Positions 11,457-22,939 of a stretch of 64,000 nt of DNA are shown in pieces (within the stretch, counting starts at the first letter, position 1; every line of letters begins with the position of its first letter). Source of the stretch: Metopolophium dirhodum (Eukaryota; Arthropoda; Insecta; Hemiptera; Aphididae); NCBI RefSeq assembly GCF_019925205.1, contig NC_083565.1:1593001-1657000 (forward strand), written 5' to 3'. Position numbers and translations under genes: made by a program. The notes below the pieces were generated by a model. It did no database searches and was not told the origin of the DNA. It saw nothing but the letters and a program-made list of their open reading frames with translations.

Positions 11457-14400
11457 TCAATTTTCATCTGGATCAACTTTCCTACGAGTATCATTTTCAG
11501 AAATTTTCTGTTTAGATGGCGGCAGTTCATCCACTTTAATGATATCATCGTTTTTGTTTATAATTCCTTTTCTGGCCTCCATGAGCAATTTCAAAAATGT
11601 TTGCTTGTCAATCGAACTATATCCTTTCCATTTTAGTAGGTCAGACACCTGATCCTACACCACACAAAACAGATAGCAAGGGGAAAGGTTAGAATAGGTA
11701 TATTATAGTATATAAAATACCAAATATTGGCAGCGAATCAGAATACAGAAATGTTGTCAATATTTATCAATGTTGAATTGAATATTTTTTTTTTTTTTTT
11801 AATTTTTAAATTAATTAATCAACTGAAAAAAAATGAGCCAACAGATATTTGCTAATCGTCATTAATTATTTATTTTTGCTGCAAAATTGAAGATGCTTTC
11901 TAGTTCATTTTCTAATGTATACTGTGTTGTACATAATGGTATGAATTGAGTTTAATTCGTGGTCCACCACGACAAAATAAATTTGTTCTCATTAGTTCTA
12001 AGAAACTAAGGTTTGACACTCACTAAAAATACAATGATTATTTTTTGTGTGAAAAAGATTTTATAACTTTTGCATTCAAGATGTAAATATAACTTCCACA
12101 GTTTCATTATGTTCAAATCAAAGATCATAATTCATAAATATCTACCCAACATCATACTTTAAAAATATATTTAGATAGTTAACACAACTTTAAACAGTAA
12201 ATCAATTATTTTCTTCGAGAATGCATGAAACGAATAAATAATGAAGTTGGTGGGTTGTAATCCATGTAGGTAATAGTTCTATAATATATTCTTCTATACA
12301 GAAGTCACCAAATTGCAGTCAGTGTGCAAATTTTATCTGGCCCGCAGACAAGAAATTTATATTTAATGCTGAACCAAATAAAGTTTTCTTTCATAAGTTT
12401 TTATTTGATTTGTTGATTTTGCTTTTAGTTGAATATGAATATTGAATTTTGGTGGCCCCTAAACAATTCTTAAATTCCTAATGTAAAATAATAATCCCAT
12501 TAATATTAATTGGTGACCCCTGTTTATATGGTAAACACAGATAGTTTACCAAAAGGTTAAATGTTCAAAAATGATATATTATTCACTCATCCCAACTGGA
12601 TTACAACCATAAAAATATTATATTACGCACACTGGGATAATGGGCAAGACTAACTTACGTTTCTCATAATTCATAATAATAAGTAGGTATCAAAGATAAA
12701 TTTAATTATTTAAAATCCACCTACCATCCCAACAATTTACCCGGGGGGTTAAACCAGTTGGATATAGTGCACTATGCCACTGAACAGAGTATAGAGATAG
12801 ATTGATTTATTAGGTATGCCTAATATTTGATAGAAAAAGGAATTTCTACATTATTATCCCTCGCGAGTCACGAGCCTATAGACCCGGAGTGTCCAACCCA
12901 CAGTCCGCAGTAGACTTTAATGTGGGTCCGAAGTCAATTTAAAAACCATAAATTAATGATATACATTATTATGAGAAAAAAATTTATATTAAGAATATTA
13001 AACTAAAAACTTATTAAAACTAAATTAATAGTACATGAATTTATAATTGTTATTGTAATCGGATAGTGATTGCAATGTCAGAATGGACGCACATTAATTA
13101 TTGATGTTAGTAATCAGACAACTAAACTCAAATTGCCTTAACTTTAATTGATTCATTATAATTTTACAAAAAAGGCAATTTCAAATTTCAAATTTCAAAA
13201 AAATTATCTTCTATTAACTATAAATGAATATATTTTTTTACTTGTAATTATAAATAAATTACAATATTATAAAAATATTTCTAATCATTATTCGTTATGG
13301 TATAATTATAAATAAAATGTAAATTAATATAAAAAGGCTTGTGGCCCAGCCTGCCCAAAAGGTTGGACACTCCTGGTATAGACTATAATATATTAGTTTA
13401 AATTGAAATATTATTAGTATAGGTAATTGATTTCCTAGCAAAATATGGTATCTATATTATTAACATGTTTATATTTCATAATAATTCTTAATTTTAACTA
13501 TAATATACCAATTTATTGTTAATGGTTTCATCAATAATATGTATAAATATATTAATTAAATTAAAAATAGTGTTAATTGATTAATGCATCAAACCGTACT
13601 AATGGCCATCGCTATACAATATTGACCAGGTGTGATAAATACTATTTTAAATAGTTAGAAATATCACAAAATTAGGGAAAATATTATTTAATCTATTAAC
13701 TAAAATAATAAACTAGAGCAGTGGTTGTCAACCAACAACCTGCGGACTGGTCCCGTCCTTGATACAAGGATATAGGTTTGTATTGTATTGAAAAAAATAA
13801 TATAAATTTAATTCAATCTAATTGGCAAACTATATGGTGGTCAGTGACTACAAAAAGGTTGAGAACCACTGAACTAGAGAATATACAGTAGATAATGAAC
13901 ATAGGATAAGTCCTATTGGATTTTACTTGGTATATTAGAAAGCTGCATTGCTTCCGCACTCCAATATAAAATTCTAATATAAAAATAAGTCTTTATTATC
14001 AAAGATATTTTATTTAGTTTAATGCAACATTTGCATCATATATTCAATTAAAACAGAAGTAATACTAAAATTGTTTTTAATGTATTTCAAATAATTAATA
14101 ATTAATAAGTAGTATGATTGATATGCTTTGACAATATGTTCCCAAATTAATTATTATAACAATACCTAACCTAATAAATAATACTCTTATCAAATTGTAT
14201 TATAAATTAAAACAATAGTAAATAAATTGAAAGTTTCATAAAAATATCACATTTAAATTGGAATTTGAATAAAATAAAAATCTAAAATAAATTAACGACC
14301 TATTCTGTGCCTACACAAGAGTATAGTAATAGAAAATAAAAATTCTAATACAAATGCTAATAGCATGAAGTTTAGTTGTACCTGAGTAGGATCATTGGAA

Positions 14401-17400
14401 GTCATTATATCTCCTATAATTTTCTTTAGTTTATCTATTGAGTTATTGATCATAGTTCCGGTATCTTCAACAGAATCAATTTCTGCTTCAGTGTCTAAAA
14501 TATGTATGTTTAAATAGTAATTAATAAAATAAAAATATGAAATAAAATAAATACCTTTGGGAAGTTCACTGATTGTAACAAGAAGATCTGGATTGATATT
14601 GAGCATATCCAGCAATGGTCGAGCTTCTGAAGCAAATAAAAACACCAGAGGTATACTTACATCATCTATCCCGTCATCTGACATAGAAAATGCTCGAGAT
14701 GTTATTACAGATGAATCAGTAGCATTATCTATTACAATACCACCTACAGCACCGGCCTCTTGTAATTTACGTGCCTAAAAATAAATAATATTTTAATTTT
14801 TAAGTAGCTATAGAAAGTCCCAAAGCTTAAGTGTTGTAATGTGGAAAGCACTATACCATTATGTCATACCATCATCAATGAAATAACTTAACATTTTAAT
14901 AAAATATCAAATATTAATATTATTTAATATTTACACAAAGTTTTAAATATATTTGACATAATATCTTGAAAGGATTTACTAACAATTCCCTACATATAAA
15001 AAAAATTGTATATTTTCATGCATTTTGGTGATTGAACCCCAATTTCTTGGTGTTAAAATGGCAGAGTTTAAGGGTAATCGGAATTTTTTATATCTGGACA
15101 ATTTTTCATTAATTTAGAGTAATAAAAATGTAATCAAACAAAAAAAAAATCAAGTTTTAATTAAATAAATAAAAAAGGGAATTAAAAATAATGTGAGATC
15201 TTATAAATATATAAACAAAACCAATTACATGATAAAAAAAAAAAAAATTGAATAATATAAAATAAATATAAGTTATTAAACTTACCTTTTCAATAAACAT
15301 GCAGTCTCCACGTTCAACTAAAACTATTTTTTCTTTAACAACCCCTGGATTAATTAAAGTTTCACACCCTTTAACAGGATTTGCAATAGCAATACGAGCT
15401 GCAACCTTAACAAAATTAAAAATAAATGATAATTAAAGAACATGTAATGCATAATATTGATATCAGTATTTTATCTAACCTTATGACCGAGATTCAAAGG
15501 GAGGCCAAAATTGGCAGCACCGGCATATAAAGACATTTTTTGTCCATCTTGGTCGTCAAATGACACTGATTTAGCAGAGTTAATTTTTTCTTTTTGGTTA
15601 ACATCTTTCATAATAATGTTTAGTTCAGTTAAAAATTCATGTCCATCTATTTGATCATCTGGACTGCTTTCCTAAAATAGTATAAATAATTATTTATTGT
15701 GATATGAACTAATCAATTTAATTATTTAAAAGAAAAGTAAATATTTACATGAGAAGAATTCATAAAAAGAAGAGGAAGGCCATTTGGAAGTTTAGTTACC
15801 ACAATTCCCATTGCTTTTATTCTCTGCATATGATTCTCATTGCCAAACTGTAATAGTTTATAATAAAATGGGAACAAATAATTATTTATTTTAAAAAAAT
15901 TACTTGGAAAACTTTTGCAAACTCTCTCGCTTCTATTCTTGATTTGCGATTAGGACATAGTCCATCAACCATGTTTTTCAATGGTTTTCTTATAGATTCT
16001 GTAAGTAAATTGTCAAAACTCGGACATGATCTTTTAGGTAGATCAGTATCTTCATCTAAAATCTTTAAATAATACAATTATATTAATTATGATCCTTAAA
16101 CATTGGTTTAAATGGACAAAATAAAATTTTACCTTATCAGCGTCTGTATAATTTTGCGGTTGAACAGATAAATATAAAGGTAATAAATGACCTTCAGTTG
16201 TGAATAAATATTCATCAATATTGATTATGAGATCTTCAGATTCAGCAAACAATAAGTATAAATACTTAAATGTTTCAGCTAGCACAAACGAATCCATTCT
16301 ATAATTTAAAATTGTACAAATATGAATTATTCATAATATACAAGGAAGAAAAATTTTAAAAATAAACTATTTCATAAAGTAAGTTAATATTTTTTACCTA
16401 AAATGGTATCACTTTCTCAGATATTTAGCATAGAAATAAATTATTATTACGTGTCTTCATTTGCAGTGGTTCGAACATCCTTAACAGCAGCAAATCCACA
16501 TTCTACTCTTGCATATTTTTGCAAAGAATTTAGGACTTGCCGACCAACATTTAAATAATGAGGATCGCCAGTAGCTTTATATAAAAAGTATGTTGACTCT
16601 AAAAATTCAGGTCTCAAAGGATGTTGTCCCCAATGTACCTAAACAATTCCATCAATCAAATATCATTGAAGACTAAAATATAAAAACTGAAGATTAAAAC
16701 ATACCTGAAAATCAGTAGTAAATGCTTCCGGTATAAAGTTATGTTTTTGTACCACTTGATACAACATTTCATGTGTTTCTATTGCTGGTTTTAGATCGCC
16801 ACTAAGTACTTGTAAACCAGGCCAAAAAGCTAACAATGCATCCATAAAATTTTTAGAATTTATTTGAGGTCGATGCATATGAACATCCAATAACATAGGA
16901 CCTTGACTTATATACTTCATAATAGAAGCATAATGCTAAATAATTAAATCCATATGTAATTATATATTTACAATTATATAATAACAGTATTAATAAATTG
17001 CTTATTAACCTTATTAAATCTGGATAAGTAACGACTCTCTCCAAGTAAAACATAAGCTTTTAAACAATACTCATAGTATGAATCAATACCGGCTCCAACT
17101 CCAGAATCTCTTCGAACCCAATCACCAGAATCAACATTTAAAACAGTTCCCATAAGATTGGAAGACCGATGCCTTAAACTCCACAAACTATCCATTGACC
17201 TGTGAGCTTTTTCCTGTTGAAAGAATAACATTATCAACAATATTATAAACCTTTACAAGAGTTTTTATAATTTTTTAAGTATAATATATTTTTACCTCAA
17301 ATATAGGTATACCAGACAAACGTGACAAAGCTGCCAATTCTAAAATCATACTTCCGGCACAAGCTGTACATGTTTCTTGATAATGATGGAGTTGATCTTT

Positions 17401-18324
17401 TTTGATACCATATCTTAAATTAACCTACAGAATACAAAGTATAAATTATTTAAGCTAATGAGTAATATGTAAGTCAAGTAATAAATTATTTTAGTTTTTA
17501 CTCTAGAATATGGTATTCCTGTTGTTGTATTAAAAGCTGGCATTAATCTATACCCCAAATCTTTGGCCATGGCTAATAGTTCTCCATTATACCATTGCAA
17601 ATGATTAGAATTTTCTTTAAAATGTTGTGCGAAAATGTGTCCAGACAATAAGCCTCTAAAATAGAAAACAAACAATAATTAAATATTTACAGTTAAAATA
17701 TAATAAAATACAATTAGATCTCTTGGTATTTTTTTATTTACAATAAAGTAACAAATGAATAATTATCATATTAACAAGTATTTTATAGTTGATCATTGAT
17801 TAGTTATTCAAAACATTTTATGAATTGACATAGATGGATAAATGTATTATTAAATTATATATTAACACTTTAATAATTGTATAAGTATAATAGGTTCAGA
17901 TTTAAACATTTTTTACTCACCCCAAAACTCTAATATTAATTTCAAATACTGATACAACGACATCTCTATCAAATGTCACACTTGTCACCACTTTTGAAAC
18001 AGCACGATCAAACTCTGGTAAATCACCAAGGACAACCAGTGTATCCATCGTATCAATTAAAGTTAGAGAGTAGTTTCCAAGTACATCGTCCATGTCACCG
18101 CGGTTATTCTCTTTTGTTCTCCATCGCCCTTTACAACTTAATGGCATGAGTTCATCAGCAGGATATGCATGTTCCATATAATTTGTGTATGCATGATAGA
18201 ACATTTCTTTTGCTTTTTCCATCAGACCAAGTTTCTCTTCTTTGCTCATGAACGAACCAGAAAAAGGCTGGTCATGAGCAGTGGCAAATGCCACTAGGGA
18301 AATCAAACCTAACACCTTTATCAT
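11457..18324 (-). CDS. EDEM3: ER degradation-enhancing alpha-mannosidase-like protein 3
   Basis: Glycosyl hydrolase family 47 enzyme of the ER lumen that trims mannose from misfolded glycoproteins for ERAD. Exons, in gene order: 17921-18324, 17502-17655, 17296-17424, 17010-17213, 16705-16935, 16451-16638, 16133-16298, 15904-16062, 15749-15847, 15480-15671, 15286-15405, 14555-14774, 14382-14494, 11457-11654. Product 858 residues (human EDEM3 about 930). A signal peptide (MIKVLGLISLVAFATA) is followed by the GH47 domain with VFEINIRVLGG (candidate catalytic Glu128), ETCTACAGSM, SGDWVRRDSGVGAGIDSYYE, LRPEFLESTYFLYKATGD and MDSFVLAETFKYLYLLF. A protease-associated (PA) domain at about 640-750 (ERGDCMF, AGAVGGIVIDNAT, SIPLVFLF) separates EDEM3 from EDEM1 and EDEM2. 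The tail is charged and ends PDEN; no KDEL-type signal is seen. All splice phases agree. The last intron is 2.7 kb and holds two hAT MITEs. Confidence 0.93.
12884..13375. mobile_element. hAT-type MITE, 492 bp
   Basis: Ends 'ggagtgtccaacc' and 'ggttggacactcc' are exact inverted copies. Flanking 8-mers are ctatagac (12876-12883) and gtatagac (13376-13383), 7 of 8 identical, which is the hAT target-duplication length. It sits in the last EDEM3 intron and has no coding capacity. Confidence 0.8.
13719..13871. mobile_element. hAT-type MITE, 153 bp, perfect 8-bp duplication
   Basis: Starts 'cagtggttgtcaacc' and ends 'ggttgagaaccactg', typical hAT termini. It is flanked by a perfect 8-bp duplication, aactagag, at 13711-13718 and 13872-13879. 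The unmutated duplication suggests fairly recent insertion into the last EDEM3 intron. Confidence 0.9.
14292..14381 (-). other. Alternative EDEM3 3' end encoding a membrane segment
   Basis: If the donor after codon 793 is not used, the frame runs 29 codons into the intron and stops. The added peptide contains a hydrophobic stretch (FMLLAFVLEFLFSITILLC) followed by RHRIGR, which looks like a transmembrane anchor with a short basic cytosolic tail. The resulting protein would be 822 residues. Candidate AATAAA signals on this strand occur near 14010. Whether such a transcript exists cannot be told from sequence alone. Confidence 0.35.
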
Positions 18325-19423
18325 GGCGATATTTAAATATCTGTCAACTTAATTTGATTAGAAATTTGGAAAACATATTGAATTATAAATTATGAAAAGT
18401 ACAAGGCTTTTTATAAGATTACAACGCACAACAAACAAATAAAAATAAGACACTTCACAATGGTTCAGATAAAAAAAATGCAGATACAAGAGGCACAGTA
18501 GAACATGTCTAAATGACTACAAATATGTACGTATACAAATTAATAATTATAATTTATAATATTTATTTGATACATTTTTTCTGTTGCCCCATTTTAATAG
18601 TAATAGTAAATGTAAATCCTAAATAGTAATACGTGAATACAGATAAGAATGTTACTATTATTAGTCAGTGTAGCCACATTTAACAATAAGAGTTATAAAC
18701 ACTAAGATAGATAACAATATACTGTGGTGCGGTGTACGCTAAACTAGATCAACAAACTAGACCCTATAATCCCATAACACCACGACTGGGAAGACCATAC
18801 TGAACTATAGGTTAACCGCTGGGGACCTAGAGACCATGGAGATCTATATATTATTAATAGTAGGACGGAGAATTTCTAGGACAATATCTTCGGATCAGTG
18901 GTGGGTACCCCACCACCCCCCCCCCCCCCCACACGGCACCACAGAAGGCCAAAATACAAAAACCCGTACGATAACACTTTTTAACATCGTAACGTTTTTC
19001 TGGAATAAATTATCATATCAAGATTTTGATTTTGGACTTTGGTGTTTATGCCATGATAACCTAAACCGATCAAAAGACGCGGAAATCCCCCACCCACCTA
19101 TGAGCGTCACCGAACGAAATTATATTTGTTGTGAAATCGAGGCGTGATCATTTCATACTTAGTACCTTATACCGAATACCTTATAGTTTATACCAATAAC
19201 CTAATACCGATTCATATATTTTCAATTCGTCAGGTTTCTTTCCCGAGTTCCAGACTTTGGTAGTTCTTCTGTGATTATAAACATTTGCGATTTGCGCGAC
19301 TTCGGACTTAGTCACTGTGAGTATTATTGTTAGTAATTATTTTATGTACGTATTTTTAAGTAAAAATTGAAAAATTCCAAGTCAATTACAATTGTATTCC
19401 ATTGTTATTACATTAGAACTGAA
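18325..19423. promoter_or_regulatory. Shared divergent promoter region, EDEM3 / SF3A3
   Basis: The two start codons are 1.1 kb apart on opposite strands, so both promoters must lie here unless distant noncoding exons exist. The stretch from 18720 to 19140 is richer in GC than its surroundings and includes a C run near 18917-18931. No clear TATA box was identified. A frame at 18836-19147 has no recognisable content. Confidence 0.4.
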
Positions 19424-20926
19424 ATGGATACTTTAATAGAACAGCAACGTCGTTACCACGAAGAACGAGAACGGTTAGTTGATGCTATGGTTAAAGAAAT
19501 GCTGTGGAAAAAATCTACGACCAGAGATATTATTAATTCCGAACACAGACAAAAATTGTTGCTTGATCAATATATGGAAGGAACTAATAAACTAAAAGAG
19601 TTTTATGAAGATAAAGATGGCTTACGCAAAGAAGAAATTACATCCATCACTGGTCCAAATGAGTTTGCTGAATTTTATTTTCGTTTAAAAGGCATTAAAG
19701 ATTTTCATAAGAAACATCCAAATGAAATATCAGTGCCGTTATCTGTTGAGTTTGAAGATTTGAATAACCTCCGTGAGAATCCTTCAGAGGAAATGACCAA
19801 CATGGTAGATTTCACCGATGAAGAAGGTTATGGAAGATATTTGGATTTACATGAATGCTATGAAAGGTATGTGAATTTAAAAGGAGTTGAAAAAGTTGAT
19901 TACATTACTTACCTATCCATGTTTGATCATTTGTTTGATATTCCTAAAGACCGTAAAAATTCAGAATATAGAAAATATGTAGATATTTTATTGGAATACT
20001 TGCATGGTTATTATTTAAGAATAAAACCTTTACATGATGTTGACAATGAAATGGATACTGTTCGAATTGAGTTTATAAATCAATGGGAAGAAGGTACTTT
20101 TCCAGGTTGGCCGAAAGATACAAGTAGTGCTTTAGCCAATGTTGGAGCACACTTAGATTTGTATGCCTTTTCTTCTTGGGAAGAATTAGCCTCTCTTGGA
20201 CTAGATCGTTTGAAATCGGCTTTGATGGCATTAGGATTGAAATGTGGCGGAACTCTGGAAGAAAGAGCTCAACGTTTATTTTCGACCAAAGGAAAAACTT
20301 CATTGGATCCTTCTTTGTTAGCCAAGGGTAAGCCAGGAAAAATGAACCGCACTAAAGAACAAGAAAGACAAAAGGAATTAGCAATGCTTGAGGCGCAAGT
20401 ATATAGGTTCTGTGAACTCCTAGCCGAACAGAGATTAGCAACTAAAGAGAATGTTCAAAGAAGACAAGCTCGAACTGAGGGAGAACGCGATGATTCAGAA
20501 AATGAGGCAAGTGCTTCAGAGTCTGATGATGAACAAGGAGAAGATATCCCTTATAATCCAAAAAATTTACCTCTTGGTTGGGATGGAAAGCCGATTCCGT
20601 ATTGGTTATATAAGTTACATGGATTAAATATTAGCTATAACTGTGAGATTTGTGGTAATTTTACGTATAAAGGTCCCAAAGCATTCCAGCGACATTTTGC
20701 TGAATGGAGACATGCACATGGCATGAGATGTTTGGGTATACCAAATACTGCACATTTTGCTAATGTCACACAAATTGAAGATGCACTTGCACTTTGGGAA
20801 AAATTAAAAACAATGAAACACGATGAGCGGTGGCAACCAGAGAATGAGGAAGAATTTGAAGATTCTCAAGGAAATGTAGTCACTAAGAAAACTTATGAAG
20901 ATCTCAAGCGACAAGGCTTATTGTAG
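19424..20926 (+). CDS. SF3A3: Splicing factor 3A subunit 3 (SF3a60 / noisette)
   Basis: Component of the SF3a complex of U2 snRNP, needed to assemble the 17S U2 particle that binds the branch point in the nucleus. The single open frame gives 500 residues, against 501 in human. The start at MDTLIEQQRRYHEERERL was chosen because it matches the conserved N-terminus; an in-frame ATG 19 codons upstream gives unrelated sequence. Visible landmarks are GPNEFAEFY, FTDEEGYGRYLDLHE, a SAP-like helix pair at about 248-291 (SWEELASLGLDRLKSAL), an acidic linker, YNPKNLPLGWDGKPIPYWLY, a C2H2 matrin-type zinc finger (Cys407, Cys410, His424, His430), and the C-terminus KKTYEDLKRQGLL. No intron interrupts the CDS and no frame damage is seen, so it looks functional. 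An AATAAA follows directly. Confidence 0.97.
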   Translation: MDTLIEQQRRYHEERERLVDAMVKEMLWKKSTTRDIINSEHRQKLLLDQYMEGTNKLKEFYEDKDGLRKEEITSITGPNEFAEFYFRLKGIKDFHKKHPNEISVPLSVEFEDLNNLRENPSEEMTNMVDFTDEEGYGRYLDLHECYERYVNLKGVEKVDYITYLSMFDHLFDIPKDRKNSEYRKYVDILLEYLHGYYLRIKPLHDVDNEMDTVRIEFINQWEEGTFPGWPKDTSSALANVGAHLDLYAFSSWEELASLGLDRLKSALMALGLKCGGTLEERAQRLFSTKGKTSLDPSLLAKGKPGKMNRTKEQERQKELAMLEAQVYRFCELLAEQRLATKENVQRRQARTEGERDDSENEASASESDDEQGEDIPYNPKNLPLGWDGKPIPYWLYKLHGLNISYNCEICGNFTYKGPKAFQRHFAEWRHAHGMRCLGIPNTAHFANVTQIEDALALWEKLKTMKHDERWQPENEEEFEDSQGNVVTKKTYEDLKRQGLL

Positions 20927-20933
20927 TATTTAA

Positions 20934-20939
20934 AATAAA
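20934..20939 (+). terminator. Polyadenylation signal for SF3A3
   Basis: AATAAA seven bases after the stop codon. If used, the 3' UTR is very short; no alternative was tested. Confidence 0.45.
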
Positions 20940-21970
20940 CAATTAATTAGTATTTTGTTTATAATGTATTGAATATAATTTATGGACCATGATTTAATTT
21001 TAAAATATTAATTAAACCTAAAATTGTATTTCATAAAATACAACCAGAAAGTTTTTATTTACTCTTATTTACTTGATTTTTTTATTAAAAATATTATTTA
21101 ATTCAAATAGGTTAGTATTCATATATACTCTGTCCAGTGAAAGAATGCGCCAATTCGGCGCATCCCACCGCGTCACCGATGGTAGGGTGTTGCATGGGGG
21201 AACCAGTTTTGGTGGTCAGTATGCGCGTTCTCTTACTGGACAGACTATAGTATAATAGTTGAATACTGAGTTGTTAGCATCAAAAGTGTAATGATTACTG
21301 AAATGTAAAACAGTAATATAATGATGCCTTTTATCATAATATATTTTTTTTAAGATTAGGTTAATTAATAATAGTTTAACATACCGATTATCATTTAGTT
21401 TAGAAAAACGATATGTAAGCAATATAAAAAATATAAAAGAATGTTTTTTCAACTTTAACATAATTAATGAAGTAGCTTATGAACCACAAGTACAACTGAC
21501 AAAATAAAATTAACATAAATTTCAAACATTGCTATGCACTTAAAAATTGAAATGCATTCAATCCTCAATCTGACGTGATGTAAGTTTTATCAGCTGCTCT
21601 TGTTTTATATGCATGGATGACTTGTTGATTAACAACTTAACATTAGTTGTGTTGTAGTAGCATTCATTGATGTAGAATCACACATTTTAATTAGTTGAAT
21701 TAGATTTAAAATGTTAGATTTATCTATATTCTATTCAACGTATGAAGTGACCAGGACAGCTGACTTGTGCGCATGGGTGTTGGATTATTCTCTGTATTGA
21801 CTGCTGGTAGTTGATTGAGTAGGGGAAACAGTTGTGTGTGAGCTACGCACTGACCAAAACTGGTCGCCTCCTTGGTCTCTTCTTAGGTTGAATAAAATGT
21901 ACTTACAATTATTTATTAATTGCAAGTGAATATTTTGTTCTACATTGTCATTTCTTTATTTTAGTATAAA
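20940..21970. other. Intergenic region SF3A3 to GGACT
   Basis: About 1 kb. It contains one inverted-repeat MITE (21127-21246) and a second stretch near 21740-21880 that shares 'actgaccaaaactggt' text with the first, suggesting a diverged relative. A pyrimidine tract and AG at 21963-21964 just before the next start codon suggest a 5' UTR intron for the downstream gene. Confidence 0.45.
21127..21246. mobile_element. ~120-bp MITE, GC-rich interior
   Basis: The left end 'ctgtccagtgaaagaatgcg' and the right end (minus strand) 'ctgtccagtaagagaacgcg' match at 17 of 20 positions. The element is flanked by AT-rich 'tata' text. The interior is unusually GC-rich for this window and has no coding capacity. 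Confidence 0.65.
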
Positions 21971-22523
21971 ATGGAACCAGTTTTTGTTTATGGAACGTTG
22001 AAAAAAAATCAGCCTAATAATTACCATCTCAATGACACTAAAAATGGCTGTGCAGTGTTTAGATCAGTCGCCGTCACGGTCAATAAATATTCCTTAGTAA
22101 TTTCCACTAGATTTAATATACCATTTTTGTTACAAAATGAAGGCACTGGGAATGTAAGTTATTTTTTATACAATATTATATGTATTGAAATAACATTTAA
22201 TACTTTACTAAAGATGTTGCGTCTGGTTTTAGGAAATTAGAGGTGAAATATATGACATTGACACAAAAATGTTGGAATATTTGGACGATTTTGAAAATCA
22301 TCCAAATTTTTATGAACGACAAAAGGCTCAAGTCAAATTACCAAATGCAGATATTATTGATTGTTGGATATATTTTTTACCAAACTATCCAGATAGTTAT
22401 TTGGAATTACAACGCTTTGACAATTATGATTCTTATGGTGAACATGGACTTTCATATGTCACAAGGTATCAAAGAGATCCAGATGACAAATTATCATTTC
22501 CCAATTGGAAATCATCTAATTAA
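21971..22523 (+). CDS. GGACT: Gamma-glutamylaminecyclotransferase (AIG2/GGCT-like)
   Basis: Splits epsilon-(gamma-glutamyl)lysine dipeptides, left from transglutaminase cross-links, into free lysine and 5-oxoproline; cytosolic. Two exons, 21971-22153 and 22233-22523, give 157 residues, the normal size. The N-terminus MEPVFVYGTLKKNQPN carries the family substrate loop YGTLK. Exon 2 opens with EIRGEIYDID and continues KMLEYLDDFENHPNFYERQ; the Glu in DDFENHP is residue 82, the position of the catalytic Glu in mammalian GGACT. In Drosophila the family includes Tina-1, so the symbol could equally be tina-1-like. Its neighbour on the other strand ends 417 bases away, tail to tail. Confidence 0.92.
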
Positions 22524-22585
22524 TGATATTTAAATTAATTTACAGTGAAGAACTACACTTATTGGAATAAGCCTTCAAGTTATTC

Positions 22586-22596
22586 AATAAAATAAA
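22586..22596 (+). terminator. Overlapping polyadenylation signals for GGACT
   Basis: Two AATAAA hexamers share one A, about 60 bases after the stop codon. A normal site for a short 3' UTR. Confidence 0.55.
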
Positions 22597-22939
22597 GCCA
22601 TAGAGGTTTCCTCTTCTCAGTCCAATTTTTATTATTAAATCAATTAAGTGTAAAAAAAACTAAAATTAGTATTCGCACTACACTAGTGCATTTTAAAAAT
22701 AAATTCATATCACACATTGTTAGAAATACAAATTAAATCATAAATTATGTGTAAGTGATATAACATAATATAATCTTTGCTATACAAAACACAGTATCTA
22801 AATTATGTTTAGGAAAAATAATTGTTTAATATAAATTCATACTTTTTCTTTCAATTTTAATTGACTAGAAATAATAATTTAAAACTTGGTGCTTAATGTG
22901 GCCAAAATTGAATAACATTAAATCTTTTTAAACATATTT

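Noticed and set aside
14557..14778. Plus-strand frame in the EDEM3 region
   Set aside because: Antisense of the PA-domain exon.
18836..19147. 103-codon frame between EDEM3 and SF3A3
   Set aside because: Crosses a C-homopolymer coding poly-Pro and has no homologous features; more likely promoter DNA.
19367..19423. Upstream in-frame ATG of SF3A3
   Set aside because: The extra 19 residues do not match the conserved N-terminus, which begins at the second Met.
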